Shown: positions 40,892 to 49,552 of the stretch, one piece after another | Layout: each line of letters starts with the position of its first letter | Position numbering within the stretch: position 1 is the stretch's first letter | Source: Asanoa hainanensis | GTDB taxonomy: Bacteria > Actinomycetota > Actinomycetes > Mycobacteriales > Micromonosporaceae | Direction: 5' to 3' | Assembly: GCF_900188485.1 (NCBI RefSeq) | Contig: NZ_FZPH01000006.1 | Span: 340,618 to 404,617 of the forward strand | Length of the DNA: 64,000 nt | Position numbers and translations under genes: made by a program | The notes under the pieces: model-generated | The model's database searches: none | Told to the model about the DNA's origin: nothing | Seen by the model: the letters and a program-made list of their open reading frames with translations, nothing else

Positions 40892-40897
40892 TAGGCT
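40892..40897 (+). promoter_or_regulatory. -10 element (TAGGCT) near the DUF5926 start
   Basis: TAGGCT ends 8 nt before the ATG at 40906, consistent with a leaderless or near-leaderless transcript. Confidence 0.45.
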
Positions 40898-40905
40898 GTC
40901 TCCCC

Positions 40906-41784
40906 ATGAGTAAGAAGCGCCGGATCAGGAACGACGGCACCCCGAAGCGCGAGAAGCTCGCCGACATGTTCTCGGCGCGCCCGTTCGAGGGCTTCGCCGA
41001 CGAGGTCGAGTGGATCGCCCTACGCGAGCTGGTCCCGGCGGCCTCCACGCCGCTGACCCTCACGCCGCAGCTGATCGAGGAGTTCGGCGACCGGCCGGTC
41101 ACCCTGGCCACGGTGCTGCCGATGGCCTGGCCGGCGATGACCAAGCCGGACGGCCGGATCTTCCTGGGCCTGCAGCGGCACGTGCAGTCCGGGCACGCCT
41201 CGCGCGACCTCGCGGTGGCGCTGATCCGCGCGCTCCAGACCACGCCGGGCAGCCCGGTCTCGGTCCCGGGCCACGCCGGCGTCGGCCCGGTGCTCCAGGA
41301 CCTGATCGTCGACGGTCCGCTGGACATCACGCTGCACGACGGCTTCGACTTCTGGCTCGACGAGGACGCGGGCGACGACGCCAACGTGAAGGCGTCACTC
41401 GAACGGGCGAACGCCTCGATCTACCCCACCGTGCGGCTGGCCGCGGCCAAGGCGGCGTACTGGTGCCGGGTCCCCGACCGCGGCCACGTCCGCTGGGTGC
41501 TGCCCGACGACGAGGACGCCGCGCTGGGCGCGCTGGCCCGGCTCGCGGCCAGCGGCGACCTGCTGCTCGGCGAGGGCACGAAGTTCGCCGGCATGTTCCG
41601 GGCACACGGTCGGCTCGTCCCGGTCTGGGACATCCCCCGCGACCCGGAGGCGGCCGACTGGGAGGCTCCGCTGGAGTCGTTCGCCAAGCGCTACGCGGAC
41701 GCCCTCGCCGACTCGTCGCCGCTGGACGCCGCCGCCCGCCGCTCCCGCCAGGGCCTGGTCGGCCGGCAGCTCACCCTGCGCTAA
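40906..41784 (+). CDS. DUF5926 family protein
   Basis: A 292-residue cytoplasmic protein starting MSKKRRIRNDGTPKRE, with a basic N-terminus and an alpha/beta body. This family is widespread in actinobacteria and has no established function. Its only Cys is in AAYWCRVPDRGHVRWVL near 190. ATG at 40906 follows a TAGGCT element; a longer in-frame GTG-type start at 40885 lacks support. The stop overlaps the arginine deiminase stop from the other strand. Confidence 0.82.
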   Translation: MSKKRRIRNDGTPKREKLADMFSARPFEGFADEVEWIALRELVPAASTPLTLTPQLIEEFGDRPVTLATVLPMAWPAMTKPDGRIFLGLQRHVQSGHASRDLAVALIRALQTTPGSPVSVPGHAGVGPVLQDLIVDGPLDITLHDGFDFWLDEDAGDDANVKASLERANASIYPTVRLAAAKAAYWCRVPDRGHVRWVLPDDEDAALGALARLAASGDLLLGEGTKFAGMFRAHGRLVPVWDIPRDPEAADWEAPLESFAKRYADALADSSPLDAAARRSRQGLVGRQLTLR

Positions 41785-42992
41785 GCGACCCCGACCCCGT
41801 TACGCAGCATCGGGCACGACATACAGCGTGGTCCGCCCCGGCCCGAGCCCAGCTCGGAGCCGGGGATCCGGATCACCTCGATGCCGGCCCGTTCGAGTTG
41901 CGCGTTGGTCTCCACGTTGCGCTCGTAGGCGACGCACAGCCGCGGCGCGATCGCCAGCGTGTTGTTGCCGTCGTCCCACTGCTCGCGTTCGGCGGTGACC
42001 GGGTCGAGCCCGGTGTCGATGACCCGCAGCATGCCGATGTCCATGGCGTCGGCCGCCGCGCGCAGGAACGGCGCCGGCCCGTCGATCTGCGGCTCACCGT
42101 CAGGACCGGCGATCACGGTGTACGCCTGCAGCGTGTCCGCATATTTCGGATACATGATGACGGCATCGGCGTCGACCATCGTCACGATGGTGTCCAGGTG
42201 CATGGTCGCCCGCTCCTGCGTGATCGGCACGACCAGGATCGTGTGCGCCAACCCCGCCTCGAACACCCGGCGGGCCAACCGCTCCGCGCCGGCCGGCGTG
42301 GTCCGCTCGCCCACCCCGATCGCGATCACGCCCTCGGCCAGCAGCAGCACGTCGCCGCCCTCGACCGGCTCCAGGCTCGCGTCGTACACGAACTGGGTGC
42401 CGACGAACCTCGGGTGGAACCGGTAGATCGCGCCCGTCAGCGTGGTCTCCCGCCGCCGGGCCGGCATGGCCAGGCTCGTCACCGCGGCCCGGTCGCGCAC
42501 CCAGACCGACGAGTCCCGGGTGAACAGCAGGTTGGGCAGCGGGTCGATGACGAAGTCGTTGCTCGCCATCAGCGAGTAGACCAGGCCGCCGGGCCGGTCC
42601 ACGCTGGTGCGCAGCTCGTCGTGGGCCAACCCGCCGATCAACACCCCGGCGAGGGCCGACGGGTCCAGATAGGTCAGATGGTCGGCGACCCGGCGGCGCA
42701 GGGTGTCACCGAGCCGGGGATCGTCGACGACGCTCGCGGTGATCTCCGCGCGCGCCTCCGGCACCGACAGCGTCTCGGCGAGCAGTTGGGACACGTAGAG
42801 GACCTCGACACCACGTGCGCGGAGGGCCGCGGCGAAGGTATCGTGTTCCTCTTGGGCCCGGCCCACCCAGGGGATGCCGTCGAAGAGCAGCGAATCGTTG
42901 TTTCGCGGGGTCAGACGGGCCAACTCCCGCCCGGGCCGGTGCAAGAGCACAGTCGCCAACCGGCCTACTTCGCTTCCGACGTAGTTCGTCAC
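41781..42992 (-). CDS. arcA: Arginine deiminase
   Basis: Hydrolyses arginine to citrulline and ammonia. The 403-residue protein has the guanidino-modifying fold with NDSLLFDGIPWVGRA, FTRDSSVWV, EGGDVLLL (Glu/Asp), the catalytic HLDT near 260, and the nucleophile Cys390 in GGPRCMSCP near the C-terminus. No arcB or arcC is next to it, so citrulline use must be elsewhere. The GTG at 42992 gives the family-typical N-terminus and lies 8 nt from TAGGCT; the longer reading to 43070 is not conserved. Confidence 0.92.
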   Translation of the reverse strand: MTNYVGSEVGRLATVLLHRPGRELARLTPRNNDSLLFDGIPWVGRAQEEHDTFAAALRARGVEVLYVSQLLAETLSVPEARAEITASVVDDPRLGDTLRRRVADHLTYLDPSALAGVLIGGLAHDELRTSVDRPGGLVYSLMASNDFVIDPLPNLLFTRDSSVWVRDRAAVTSLAMPARRRETTLTGAIYRFHPRFVGTQFVYDASLEPVEGGDVLLLAEGVIAIGVGERTTPAGAERLARRVFEAGLAHTILVVPITQERATMHLDTIVTMVDADAVIMYPKYADTLQAYTVIAGPDGEPQIDGPAPFLRAAADAMDIGMLRVIDTGLDPVTAEREQWDDGNNTLAIAPRLCVAYERNVETNAQLERAGIEVIRIPGSELGSGRGGPRCMSCPMLRNGVGVA

Positions 42993-43000
42993 AAGGCCCG

Positions 43001-43006
43001 AGCCTA
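43001..43006 (-). promoter_or_regulatory. -10 element (TAGGCT) near the arcA start
   Basis: Minus-strand TAGGCT ends 8 nt before the GTG start at 42992; no Shine-Dalgarno is visible. Confidence 0.45.
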
Positions 43007-43153
43007 GGCCGTGGTTGTCACCATCCGGGAAAAGAGCCGCACCGTGAATGCGGCATTCATCCCCACTCATTCCCCGGGTACGTCTTGCGACAGTACTGGT
43101 GTCACCACGTACGGTAGTTAGACAGCCAAAGCTCGCCCTTGCCGGAGGCAGCG

Positions 43154-43879
43154 ATGACCGTATTTCCTGCGCGTCGAGCCGTCCCCCTCACCCCCCGACG
43201 AGCTCTGCCGAGCGCAGAATCCCCCCAGCCCGACCTACTCGAAGCCGCACGTCCACGCCCGATGGACTGGGCCCGCCGCCGGCGGGCCGAACGAGACGCC
43301 CGCCGCATCGAAGCGGCCGGCGCACGCGCCCTCAACCGCATCGAGCACCTCGGCCCCTCGTGGCACGTGGTGGAGTGGCCCCGCACCGACTCGTTCGACG
43401 CGCTGTTCACCGGCGCCGACGACCAGGCCGGTTTCCTGGTGATCGGGCCCAGCGGCCTGTTCGCCGTGACGATCGCCGACCACGGCCGGTCCCGCGTGAT
43501 GGTGGCCGGTGACGTGGTCCAGATCAGCGGGAAGCGCCCGCCCTATGTCTCGGAGGCCATCCGCGACGCCAAGCGCGCCTCCAAGGCGCTCAGCGGCGCC
43601 ACGGGCCGCAGCATCCCCGTGACACCGGTGCTGACGTTCGTCGGTTCTGGCGTCATCAGCGTCTACGGGCTACCAAAGGACTGCCTGGTGGCGACCCACC
43701 GCGAGCTGGACCGCCTGCTCGTGGCCGGGGGCGACCGGATCAGTGCGGCCACCGCCGAAAAGCTGTCGCACGTCGCGAGCCAACCCAGCACGTGGCTCAA
43801 CATGGCACACAGCGGCGGCGGCTACCGGTGGTACGAGGACGGACGCACAGCTTCGACCAAACTGGCCACCCGCCGTTGA
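43154..43879 (+). CDS. NERD-like (nuclease-related) domain protein
   Basis: A 241-residue protein with an Arg-rich N-terminal third and a domain resembling NERD: ALNRIEHLGPSWHVVEWP near 68, DDQAGFLVIGPSGLFAVTIAD near 95 (two segments DDQAGFLVIG and PSGLFAVTIAD), and VTPVLTFVGSGV. In NERD proteins the DHLVIGPSGVFVVDAK-like block is nuclease-related; here the final K is not obvious, so activity is doubtful. GGAGG 5 nt before the ATG decides the start. No partner is evident. Confidence 0.72.
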   Translation: MTVFPARRAVPLTPRRALPSAESPQPDLLEAARPRPMDWARRRRAERDARRIEAAGARALNRIEHLGPSWHVVEWPRTDSFDALFTGADDQAGFLVIGPSGLFAVTIADHGRSRVMVAGDVVQISGKRPPYVSEAIRDAKRASKALSGATGRSIPVTPVLTFVGSGVISVYGLPKDCLVATHRELDRLLVAGGDRISAATAEKLSHVASQPSTWLNMAHSGGGYRWYEDGRTASTKLATRR

Positions 43880-43988
43880 CCGCTGCGGCGCTACCATCCG
43901 CAGCACTGGCCGACTGGAGGGTCGTCGGCACGCGAATCACCGGTTAGCGTGACGGTGGGGCAACTGCCGGCGATGCACAGGAGGCGCG

Positions 43989-44477
43989 GTGGCGCACGTC
44001 GAACTCGAGCTCGAGGCACTGACACCTCGCGAATCCGAGGGTGTCGAGCCGACCACTGGCCCGCCCGCGGGCGCCGCCTGGACAGCGGCACCGTGGTCGA
44101 CCAGCTTCGACCGCTGGGCCGAGACAGTGTTCGCGGCAGACGAGCCCTGCCTGGTCATCGACAGCTCGATGACCATCGTCGCCGCGTCCACCTCGTGTTG
44201 CGCGCTGCTGGGCCTGGCCGACCCGCGCACCGCCGTCGGTCTCCCGCTGCTCGACGCCGGCCTGCGCCTGGTCGACTTCACGGCGGCCCGCAGCGAGCTC
44301 ACCGAGACCGAGATCGAGAAGATCCCGCCGTTGCTCGCGGTCACCTCCGGCCGCCAAGCGAGAGGGCTGCTGCGGGTCACCCTCGACAACACCGACGCCA
44401 CGGTCGACGCCATCGCCACACCGCTACAGCGCGAAGGCGAAACCGTCGGAAGCCTCACCTTCTTCGCCACGGTCTAG
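43989..44477 (+). CDS. PAS-like domain protein
   Basis: A 162-residue protein with an acidic N-terminus and a PAS-like fold: CLVIDSSMTIVAASTSCCALLG at about 54-75 (in two parts CLVIDSSMTIVA and ASTSCCALLG), then GLPLLDAGLRLVDF, and a final LQREGETVGSLTFFATV. Cys residues in TSCCALL might bind a ligand. AGGAGG is 4 nt before the GTG. It stands alone between a NERD-like gene and the sigma/YCII pair. Confidence 0.7.
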   Translation: MAHVELELEALTPRESEGVEPTTGPPAGAAWTAAPWSTSFDRWAETVFAADEPCLVIDSSMTIVAASTSCCALLGLADPRTAVGLPLLDAGLRLVDFTAARSELTETEIEKIPPLLAVTSGRQARGLLRVTLDNTDATVDAIATPLQREGETVGSLTFFATV

Positions 44478-44656
44478 AACAACTTCGGGATCTTTTCCCG
44501 GGTTCGCAGTGGTTTCGACCGTTGCTCCCGCCGGAGATCGCTCGCTTCGCGTCGCTTGCCATGTCCGCGACGCCGGACCTCACGGCTATGCCATTTCCGC
44601 TCGGTAGCGAAGCAAGGTCCCGGCGCTCCGGGCCCGACGTGGCCAGGCTCAACGCC

Positions 44657-45886
44657 TCACGACCCCGCCGTTTCCACGCGGCGGCGCACTAGGTAGCGGC
44701 GCTCGGGGTCTGATGTGGTCAGGGCCAGGGCCTCGTCGTATGCGCTGGCCGCCTCTTCGCGGCGGTTCAGGCGGCGTAGCAGGTCGGCTCGGGTGGCCGG
44801 GAGCAGGTAGTAGCCCCGTAGGGCTCCCGTCGCGGCCAGGCGGTCGACCAGGGCCAGGCCTGCTTGGGGGCCGTCGGCCATCGCTACCGCCACTGCTCGG
44901 TTTAGCTCGACCACCGGTGACGGGGTCAGTTTGGCCAACTCCCGGTAGAGGCCCGCGATCTCCGTCCAGTCCGTGTCGGCCGCGGTCGGGGCCGTCGCGT
45001 GGACGGCCGCGATGGCGGCCTGGATCTGGTACGGGCCTGGGCGGCCGCGGCGCAACGCCCGGCGTAGGAGCACGTCGGCCGCCGCGATCCGGGTGGTGTC
45101 CCAGCGCGAGCGGTCCTGGTCCTCCAGCGGCACGAGCTCGCCGGCCGGGTCCAGGCGGGCCGCCCGGCGGGCGTCGTGCAGCGTCATCAGGGCCAGCAGG
45201 CCGGCCGCTTCGGGCTCGTCGGGCATCAGCGCCACCAGCACCTCGGCCAGCCGGATCGCCTCGGCGGTCAGGTCGACCCGGACGAGGTCGGAGCCGGCCG
45301 TCGCCGCGTACCCCTCGTTGAACAGCAGGTAGACCACCGCGAGCACGGCCGCCAGGCGGTCCGGCAGCAGGTGGTCGGGCGGCACCCGGAACGGGATCCC
45401 CGCATTGCGGATCTTGCCCTTGGCCCGGAACAGCCGCTGGGCCATCGTCTTCTCCGGCAGCAGGAACGCGCGGGCGATCTCCGCCGTCGAGAGTCCCGCC
45501 AGCGTGCGCAGGGTCAGCGCGACCTGCGCCTCCTGATCGAGGGCCGGGTGGCAGCACGTGAAGATCAGCTCGAGCCGGTCGTCCGGGATGCCCTGTGGCA
45601 CGAGTGGCGAAGGCTGACTCATCCGGACCACCTCCCGCAGCTTCTCGGCCTCGACGGCGGCCCGCCGCACCCGGTCGAGCGCCCTGTTCCGCGCCGTCAC
45701 CACCAGCCAGCCGCCGGGGCGCGCCGGCACACCCTCGTGCCGCCAGCGCTCCAACGCCTTCGCGAACGCGTCCTGGGCGCACTCCTCCGCGAGGTCCCAG
45801 TCACCGGTCAGCCGGATCACCGCCGCCACCACGCGACCCCATTCCGCGCGGTAGACGGCAGCGACCTCGGCGTCGACGTCTGTCAT
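44657..45886 (-). CDS. ECF sigma factor with C-terminal helical extension (ECF42-like)
   Basis: A 409-residue RNA polymerase sigma factor. Region 2 (about 10-75, with [17 protein letters not shown]) and region 4 (about 110-175, [24 protein letters not shown]) are followed by about 230 residues of TPR-like helices, as in ECF42 factors that lack an anti-sigma partner and are paired with YCII/DGPF proteins. The start overlaps the YCII stop (ATGA). The last ~300 nt use more G- and T-ending codons than the neighbours. The signal and regulon are unknown. Confidence 0.88.
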   Translation of the reverse strand: MTDVDAEVAAVYRAEWGRVVAAVIRLTGDWDLAEECAQDAFAKALERWRHEGVPARPGGWLVVTARNRALDRVRRAAVEAEKLREVVRMSQPSPLVPQGIPDDRLELIFTCCHPALDQEAQVALTLRTLAGLSTAEIARAFLLPEKTMAQRLFRAKGKIRNAGIPFRVPPDHLLPDRLAAVLAVVYLLFNEGYAATAGSDLVRVDLTAEAIRLAEVLVALMPDEPEAAGLLALMTLHDARRAARLDPAGELVPLEDQDRSRWDTTRIAAADVLLRRALRRGRPGPYQIQAAIAAVHATAPTAADTDWTEIAGLYRELAKLTPSPVVELNRAVAVAMADGPQAGLALVDRLAATGALRGYYLLPATRADLLRRLNRREEAASAYDEALALTTSDPERRYLVRRRVETAGS

Positions 45887-46233
45887 TCGGTCCAGTACGG
45901 CCGGACGTCGACCATGCCCATCCAGGCCATCTCGTGCTTCGAGGCGATCTCGATGGCCTCGTCGAGGTTCGCCGCCTCGATGATGTCGAAGCCGGCGATC
46001 TGCTCCTTGGTCTCCGCGTACGGCCCGTCGAACACCACCACCTCCCCGTTGCGCACCCGCACCGTGGTGGCGTCCGACGCCGGCCGGACCCGGTTGCCGT
46101 CGAGCCGCGCGCCCCGCGCGTCCATCTCCGAGACCCAGTTCTCGACCGGCATCGGCCCGCCGGCCGCCGCGACGGAGTCCGCGCCCGGTTCGTTGCCGGG
46201 TGCCTCGACGCAGATCAGAAACAAGTACTTCAT
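45883..46233 (-). CDS. YCII/DGPF domain protein, partner of the ECF sigma factor
   Basis: A 116-residue YCII-fold protein with [18 protein letters not shown] (about 68-85), the DGPF-type motif seen in proteins linked to ECF42 sigma factors, and conserved His/Asp near the C-terminus (SKHEMAWMG). These proteins are thought to modulate or serve the sigma factor; direct proof is limited. AGGAACCGGAG precedes the ATG. It is translationally coupled to the sigma factor gene. Confidence 0.9.
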   Translation of the reverse strand: MKYLFLICVEAPGNEPGADSVAAAGGPMPVENWVSEMDARGARLDGNRVRPASDATTVRVRNGEVVVFDGPYAETKEQIAGFDIIEAANLDEAIEIASKHEMAWMGMVDVRPYWTE

Positions 46234-46337
46234 CTCCGGTTCCTTTCCATTTCGCGTCAGCTTCCACCTCTACGACGAACGGGTTGGCCCGCCCACTACC
46301 GAGCGGGAAAAAGTTCTTCCGAGCGCCGATCTGGTCG

Positions 46338-46343
46338 TACGCT
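46338..46343 (+). promoter_or_regulatory. Leaderless -10 element (TACGCT) of the ACT protein gene
   Basis: TACGCT ends 7 nt before the ATG at 46351. Confidence 0.5.
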
Positions 46344-46350
46344 TCCTGTC

Positions 46351-46743
46351 ATGCCTGCTCTTGATCTTTTGCCGGAGGACTACGCGGTCTGCCGGCTCCC
46401 GGCCGGCTCGGCGCTCCCGCCGGACCTGGTCGACGGCAGCGCCGGCAAGGACGCCGTGGTGTCGGTGACCTGGACGGCCGACGAGGTCTCCGTGATCTGC
46501 CGGGCCGACCGCGTGCCCGACGGCGCCACCGCCGAGGCGCCCTGGCGCTGCCTGCGGGTCGCCGGCCCGCTCGACTTCGCCCTGACCGGCATCCTGGCCT
46601 CGATGGTCGCCCCGCTGGCCGCGGCCCGCGTCAACATCATGGCGTTCTCGACCTACGACACCGACTACATCCTCGTGCCCAGCGTGCGCCTGGCGGAAGC
46701 GGTCGCGACGCTCGACCAGGCCGGCCATCCGGTGACCGTCTGA
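46351..46743 (+). CDS. Small ACT-domain protein
   Basis: A 130-residue protein with two ACT-like halves: DAVVSVTWTADEVSVICRAD near 45 and the ACT block FALTGILASMVAPLAAARVN near 80, followed by STYDTDYILVPS. ACT domains bind amino acids and regulate metabolism. It is a stand-alone member of the group often annotated ACT_7. It is leaderless by promoter position. Prephenate dehydratase, another ACT protein, is nearby on the other strand, but no functional link is shown. Confidence 0.8.
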   Translation: MPALDLLPEDYAVCRLPAGSALPPDLVDGSAGKDAVVSVTWTADEVSVICRADRVPDGATAEAPWRCLRVAGPLDFALTGILASMVAPLAAARVNIMAFSTYDTDYILVPSVRLAEAVATLDQAGHPVTV

Positions 46744-46798
46744 CCGGGCATACGATGATCTGGCCCTCACTCCAGTCGATGCCCCACCCCGAGGTACC

Positions 46799-47311
46799 GT
46801 GCGCCGCCCCATCCCCCTTGGCATGCTTGCCGCGTCCGCGACGGTCGCCCTGCTCGCGGCCGGTTGTGGCACGCCGCCGGAGTTGAACCCGCCCGGTACG
46901 ACGGTCCCCCGCCCCTCCGGCACCCCCAGCCCGACCGCGATCACGCTGCCACCCCAGCCGCCCCCACCGCCGCCGCCCAGCCCGACCGCGACGACCGGTT
47001 TCCCGGACAGCCCCGCGGTCTCCTGCGGCGGCCGACCGTCCGCGGCCCAGGTGATCACGCTACTCAAGCGACGCGGGATGCTGCCCTCGTCCTACCGGGG
47101 CAAGGTGACGGTCGGCCCGATGTGCGCCGGCACCTGGCAGTGGAGCGTGCTGGACACGAGCAACGGCCCACTGCAGGCGGTCAGCGAGATCCGGAACAAC
47201 ACCCTGCGCCTGATCACCGCCGGCACGGACGTGTGCAGCATCGAAGTGCGCGCCGGCGCACCGGCCGGCATCCGCTCGGCGGCCTGCGACGCCCTGCCGC
47301 CGTCTCTTTAA
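46799..47311 (+). CDS. Proline-rich secreted lipoprotein
   Basis: A 170-residue exported protein. The signal peptide ends in LLAAGC with the lipobox Cys at 23. A Pro/Thr/Ser linker of about 45 residues follows, then a small domain of about 95 residues with four Cys (about 76, 109, 142 and 154) that could form two disulfides. The function is not recognised. TACGAT at 46751-46756 is a possible -10 and GAGG is close to the GTG. Its stop overlaps the pheA stop. Confidence 0.72.
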   Translation: MRRPIPLGMLAASATVALLAAGCGTPPELNPPGTTVPRPSGTPSPTAITLPPQPPPPPPPSPTATTGFPDSPAVSCGGRPSAAQVITLLKRRGMLPSSYRGKVTVGPMCAGTWQWSVLDTSNGPLQAVSEIRNNTLRLITAGTDVCSIEVRAGAPAGIRSAACDALPPSL

Positions 47312-48255
47312 CCCTCGCGGATGCGGGCCAGCCAGGCCGCGGCGTCCGCATAGTCCACATCGGACTGGCCGGGCGGCGCCGGCACCGGGCCGTCGCCCTC
47401 CGATCCCGTCCACCGGTGCCGCGGGTACGAGCCCAGGAAGCGCACCTCCGCGCTGACCCGGCGCAGCCCGCGCAGCGCCTCACCCATCCGGTCGTCGGCC
47501 ACGTGCCCGGTGCAGTCGAGGAAGAACGCGTAGCGGCCGAGCGCCTCGCCGGTCGGGCGGGACTCGATGCGGGTCAGGTTGACCCCGCGCACGGCGAGCT
47601 CCATCAGCACGGCGAGCAGCACGCCGACCCGGTCGTGGGCGATGTAGACGGCCAGCGAGGTGCGGTCGTCCCCGGTCGGCGGCGGCGGGGTGCCCGGCCG
47701 GGAGACCAGCACGAACCGGGTCACCGCGTCGCCGTGGTCGGCGATCTTCTCGGCCAGCACGGTGAGCCGCTGCTGCGCCGCGCCGATCGCCGCGCAGATC
47801 GCCGCGTCGTGCTCGCCGGTCGCGGCACTGCGCGCGGCGGCGCCGTTGGACAGCACGTCGACGACAACCGCGTCCGGCAGGTTGTCGCGCAGCCAGCCCC
47901 GGCACTGGGTGGACGCCTGCGGGTGGGCGGCGACCGAACGGATGTCGGCGAGGCTGACCCCGGCGCGGGCGGCCAGCACGAACTCGACCGGCAGCACCAC
48001 CTCGCGGGTGATCACCAGCGGTGAGCCGGCCACCATCTCGTCGAGGGTGACACCCACGCCACCGCCGATCGAGTTCTCCAGCGGCACCAGAGCGGCGTCG
48101 GCGTCGCCCGAGCGCACCGCGTCGAGGGCCTCACCCACGCTACGGGCCGGCGTGCGCTGGCCGCGCTCGGCGGCCGGAATCGTGCGCAACGCCTGCTCGG
48201 CGAAGGTCCCCTCGGGCCCGAGGAAGACGTACCTGGTAGGCGGCGTTCCCGGCAT
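47308..48255 (-). CDS. pheA: Prephenate dehydratase
   Basis: Converts prephenate to phenylpyruvate in phenylalanine synthesis. The 315-residue monofunctional enzyme has GPEGTFAEQAL near 13, PLENSIGGGVG near 58, the catalytic Thr179-Arg180-Phe181 and a C-terminal ACT domain (about 192-272) with GVNLTRIESRPT, the phenylalanine allosteric site. A ~40-residue tail follows that is not part of the enzyme core. ATG is 7 nt from TAGGCT, so the transcript is leaderless and no attenuator is possible in the leader. Confidence 0.93.
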   Translation of the reverse strand: MPGTPPTRYVFLGPEGTFAEQALRTIPAAERGQRTPARSVGEALDAVRSGDADAALVPLENSIGGGVGVTLDEMVAGSPLVITREVVLPVEFVLAARAGVSLADIRSVAAHPQASTQCRGWLRDNLPDAVVVDVLSNGAAARSAATGEHDAAICAAIGAAQQRLTVLAEKIADHGDAVTRFVLVSRPGTPPPPTGDDRTSLAVYIAHDRVGVLLAVLMELAVRGVNLTRIESRPTGEALGRYAFFLDCTGHVADDRMGEALRGLRRVSAEVRFLGSYPRHRWTGSEGDGPVPAPPGQSDVDYADAAAWLARIREG

Positions 48256-48262
48256 AAAGCCC

Positions 48263-48268
48263 AGCCTA
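48263..48268 (-). promoter_or_regulatory. Leaderless -10 element (TAGGCT) of pheA
   Basis: Minus-strand TAGGCT ends 7 nt before the ATG at 48255. It lies just past the terminator of the AIM24 gene. Confidence 0.55.
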
Positions 48269-48276
48269 CGGAAACA

Positions 48277-48312
48277 GCGAACGGCCCACCCCGGGCGGGG
48301 CGGGCCGTTCGC
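48277..48312 (-). terminator. Hairpin terminator of the AIM24 gene
   Basis: GCGAACGGCCC (48277-48287) pairs with GGGCCGTTCGC (48302-48312), with an inner CCCC-GGGC-GGGG hairpin. It starts 10 bp after the AIM24 stop and ends close to the pheA -10 element. Confidence 0.8.
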
Positions 48313-48322
48313 CGATCAAAGA

Positions 48323-49057
48323 TCAGTTGCCGAGCAGGCCACCGAGTACGCCGCCGCTTTGCTGCTGGCCGCCGCCGGAGCCGGCGATGCCGCCCGGGGG
48401 CTCTTCCGAGGGCTGCACGACGACGAAGCCCTGGCCGGCGAAGCTCATCGTGAAGGCCTCACCGGTGCTGCGGCCGAGCAGCGTGCCGATGCCGAGCTGG
48501 TCGGCGCGGTGGTAGCCGGTCTGCAGGTTGTGCGACCAGCAGATCGCCGCCTGCGGGTCGACGTAGGTGGGCTGGTCGACGTTGAGGACGACCGGGGTGC
48601 CCTTGGTGGTGATGGCGATCCGGCCCTGGCCGGTGAACACGCAGTTGAACAGGCCGGCGGAGGACATCATTCCCATGCCCTGGACCATCTTGATGTCGTA
48701 CTGCAGCGACGAGTCGAAGGCCAGCACGTTGGCACCGTTGATCGACAGCGCGTCGCCGTGCTCGAGGTCGACCAGGTGGATGTCGGCGGCCCGGTCGCCC
48801 AGGAACACGTCGCCGCGGCCGCTGACCTTCATCAGCGGCACACCCTCGCCGGTCAGCTTCTGCTTGAGGAACTTGCCGATGCCGCCCGAGCCGAGGGCCT
48901 GGAACTGCACCTGGCCCTGATAGGCGACCATCGAACCGGTGCGCGCCATGCACTCACCGTTGAGCTCGATCTTGAGCATCTTGGAGTTCTGCAGCCGCAT
49001 GCCCGGCTGATCCGACTCCTTCTCCAGGTTCTCCGCGGAAAACAGCGCGCTACGCAT
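48323..49057 (-). CDS. AIM24 family protein
   Basis: A 244-residue protein with the AIM24 double beta-sandwich: MLKIELNGECMARTGSMVAYQG-type strands near 27 (split LNGECMARTGSMVAYQG), GRGDVFLGD, and LFNCVFTGQGRIAITTKG-like (LFNCVFTGQGRIAITT). A Gly/Gln-rich tail ends GGVLGGLLGN. The family has no fixed bacterial function; membrane or TerD-like stress links have been proposed elsewhere. GGAGGAACGCACAG precedes the ATG; TACGCT at 49101-49096 is a likely -10. Confidence 0.87.
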   Translation of the reverse strand: MRSALFSAENLEKESDQPGMRLQNSKMLKIELNGECMARTGSMVAYQGQVQFQALGSGGIGKFLKQKLTGEGVPLMKVSGRGDVFLGDRAADIHLVDLEHGDALSINGANVLAFDSSLQYDIKMVQGMGMMSSAGLFNCVFTGQGRIAITTKGTPVVLNVDQPTYVDPQAAICWSHNLQTGYHRADQLGIGTLLGRSTGEAFTMSFAGQGFVVVQPSEEPPGGIAGSGGGQQQSGGVLGGLLGN

Positions 49058-49095
49058 CTGTGCGTTCCTCCATCGAGTGGTGAGTGCTGCCCAAG

Positions 49096-49101
49096 AGCGT
49101 A
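49096..49101 (-). promoter_or_regulatory. -10 element (TACGCT) of the AIM24 gene
   Basis: Minus-strand TACGCT, giving a leader of about 30 nt that contains the GGAGG Shine-Dalgarno. Confidence 0.4.
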
Positions 49102-49161
49102 GGTAGCCTGCGCAAACGCGATGTGCCGACTGTCGTCAAACCGACCTTGACGTACGCCGAA

Positions 49162-49521
49162 TCAACCCCAGCCGAGCTCGTGGAGGCGCTCGTCGTCGAT
49201 GCCGAAATGGTGGGCGATCTCGTGGACGACGGTGACCGCGACCTCGTCGACCACGTCCTCGTCGGTGTCACAGATCGACAGGATCGGCAGCCGGTAGATG
49301 GTGATCCGGTCCGGCAGCACGCCGGCGTAGTTCCAGCCGCGGTCGGTCAGCGCGTGCCCCTCGTAGAGGCCCAACAGCCGGGTGCCCGGTGGCGACCGGT
49401 CCTCGACCAGGATCACCACGTTGTTCATCAGGTCGAGCAGCTCCTGGGGGACCTCGTCGAGCGCGTCGGCGACGAGCTCCTCGAAGCGCTCGCGACTCAT
49501 CTCGACCGGCACGGCTCCCAT
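49162..49521 (-). CDS. Small zincin-type metallopeptidase family protein
   Basis: A 119-residue protein of the bacterial zincin-like family (formerly DUF1025). The zinc motif HEIAHHFG has His100, Glu101 and His104, and the nearby Asp of GIDDERL may be the third ligand. YRLPILSICDT is another family block. Its substrate is unknown. A second in-frame ATG at 49500 (MSRERFEEL) is possible; 49521 is kept because the extra residues are common in relatives. It is followed by the AIM24 gene about 100 bp away. Confidence 0.86.
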   Translation of the reverse strand: MGAVPVEMSRERFEELVADALDEVPQELLDLMNNVVILVEDRSPPGTRLLGLYEGHALTDRGWNYAGVLPDRITIYRLPILSICDTDEDVVDEVAVTVVHEIAHHFGIDDERLHELGWG

Positions 49522-49552
49522 TGTGCCGTGCCGGTCGCGACGGATGACCTAC

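Noticed and set aside
44478-44656. Possible small gene between the PAS protein and the sigma factor
   Set aside because: The short frames here have no Shine-Dalgarno and no recognisable protein; only a weak 5-bp hairpin (44486-44500) is visible.
48256-48322. Phenylalanine attenuator before pheA
   Set aside because: The pheA transcript appears leaderless; the hairpin here belongs to the end of the AIM24 gene.
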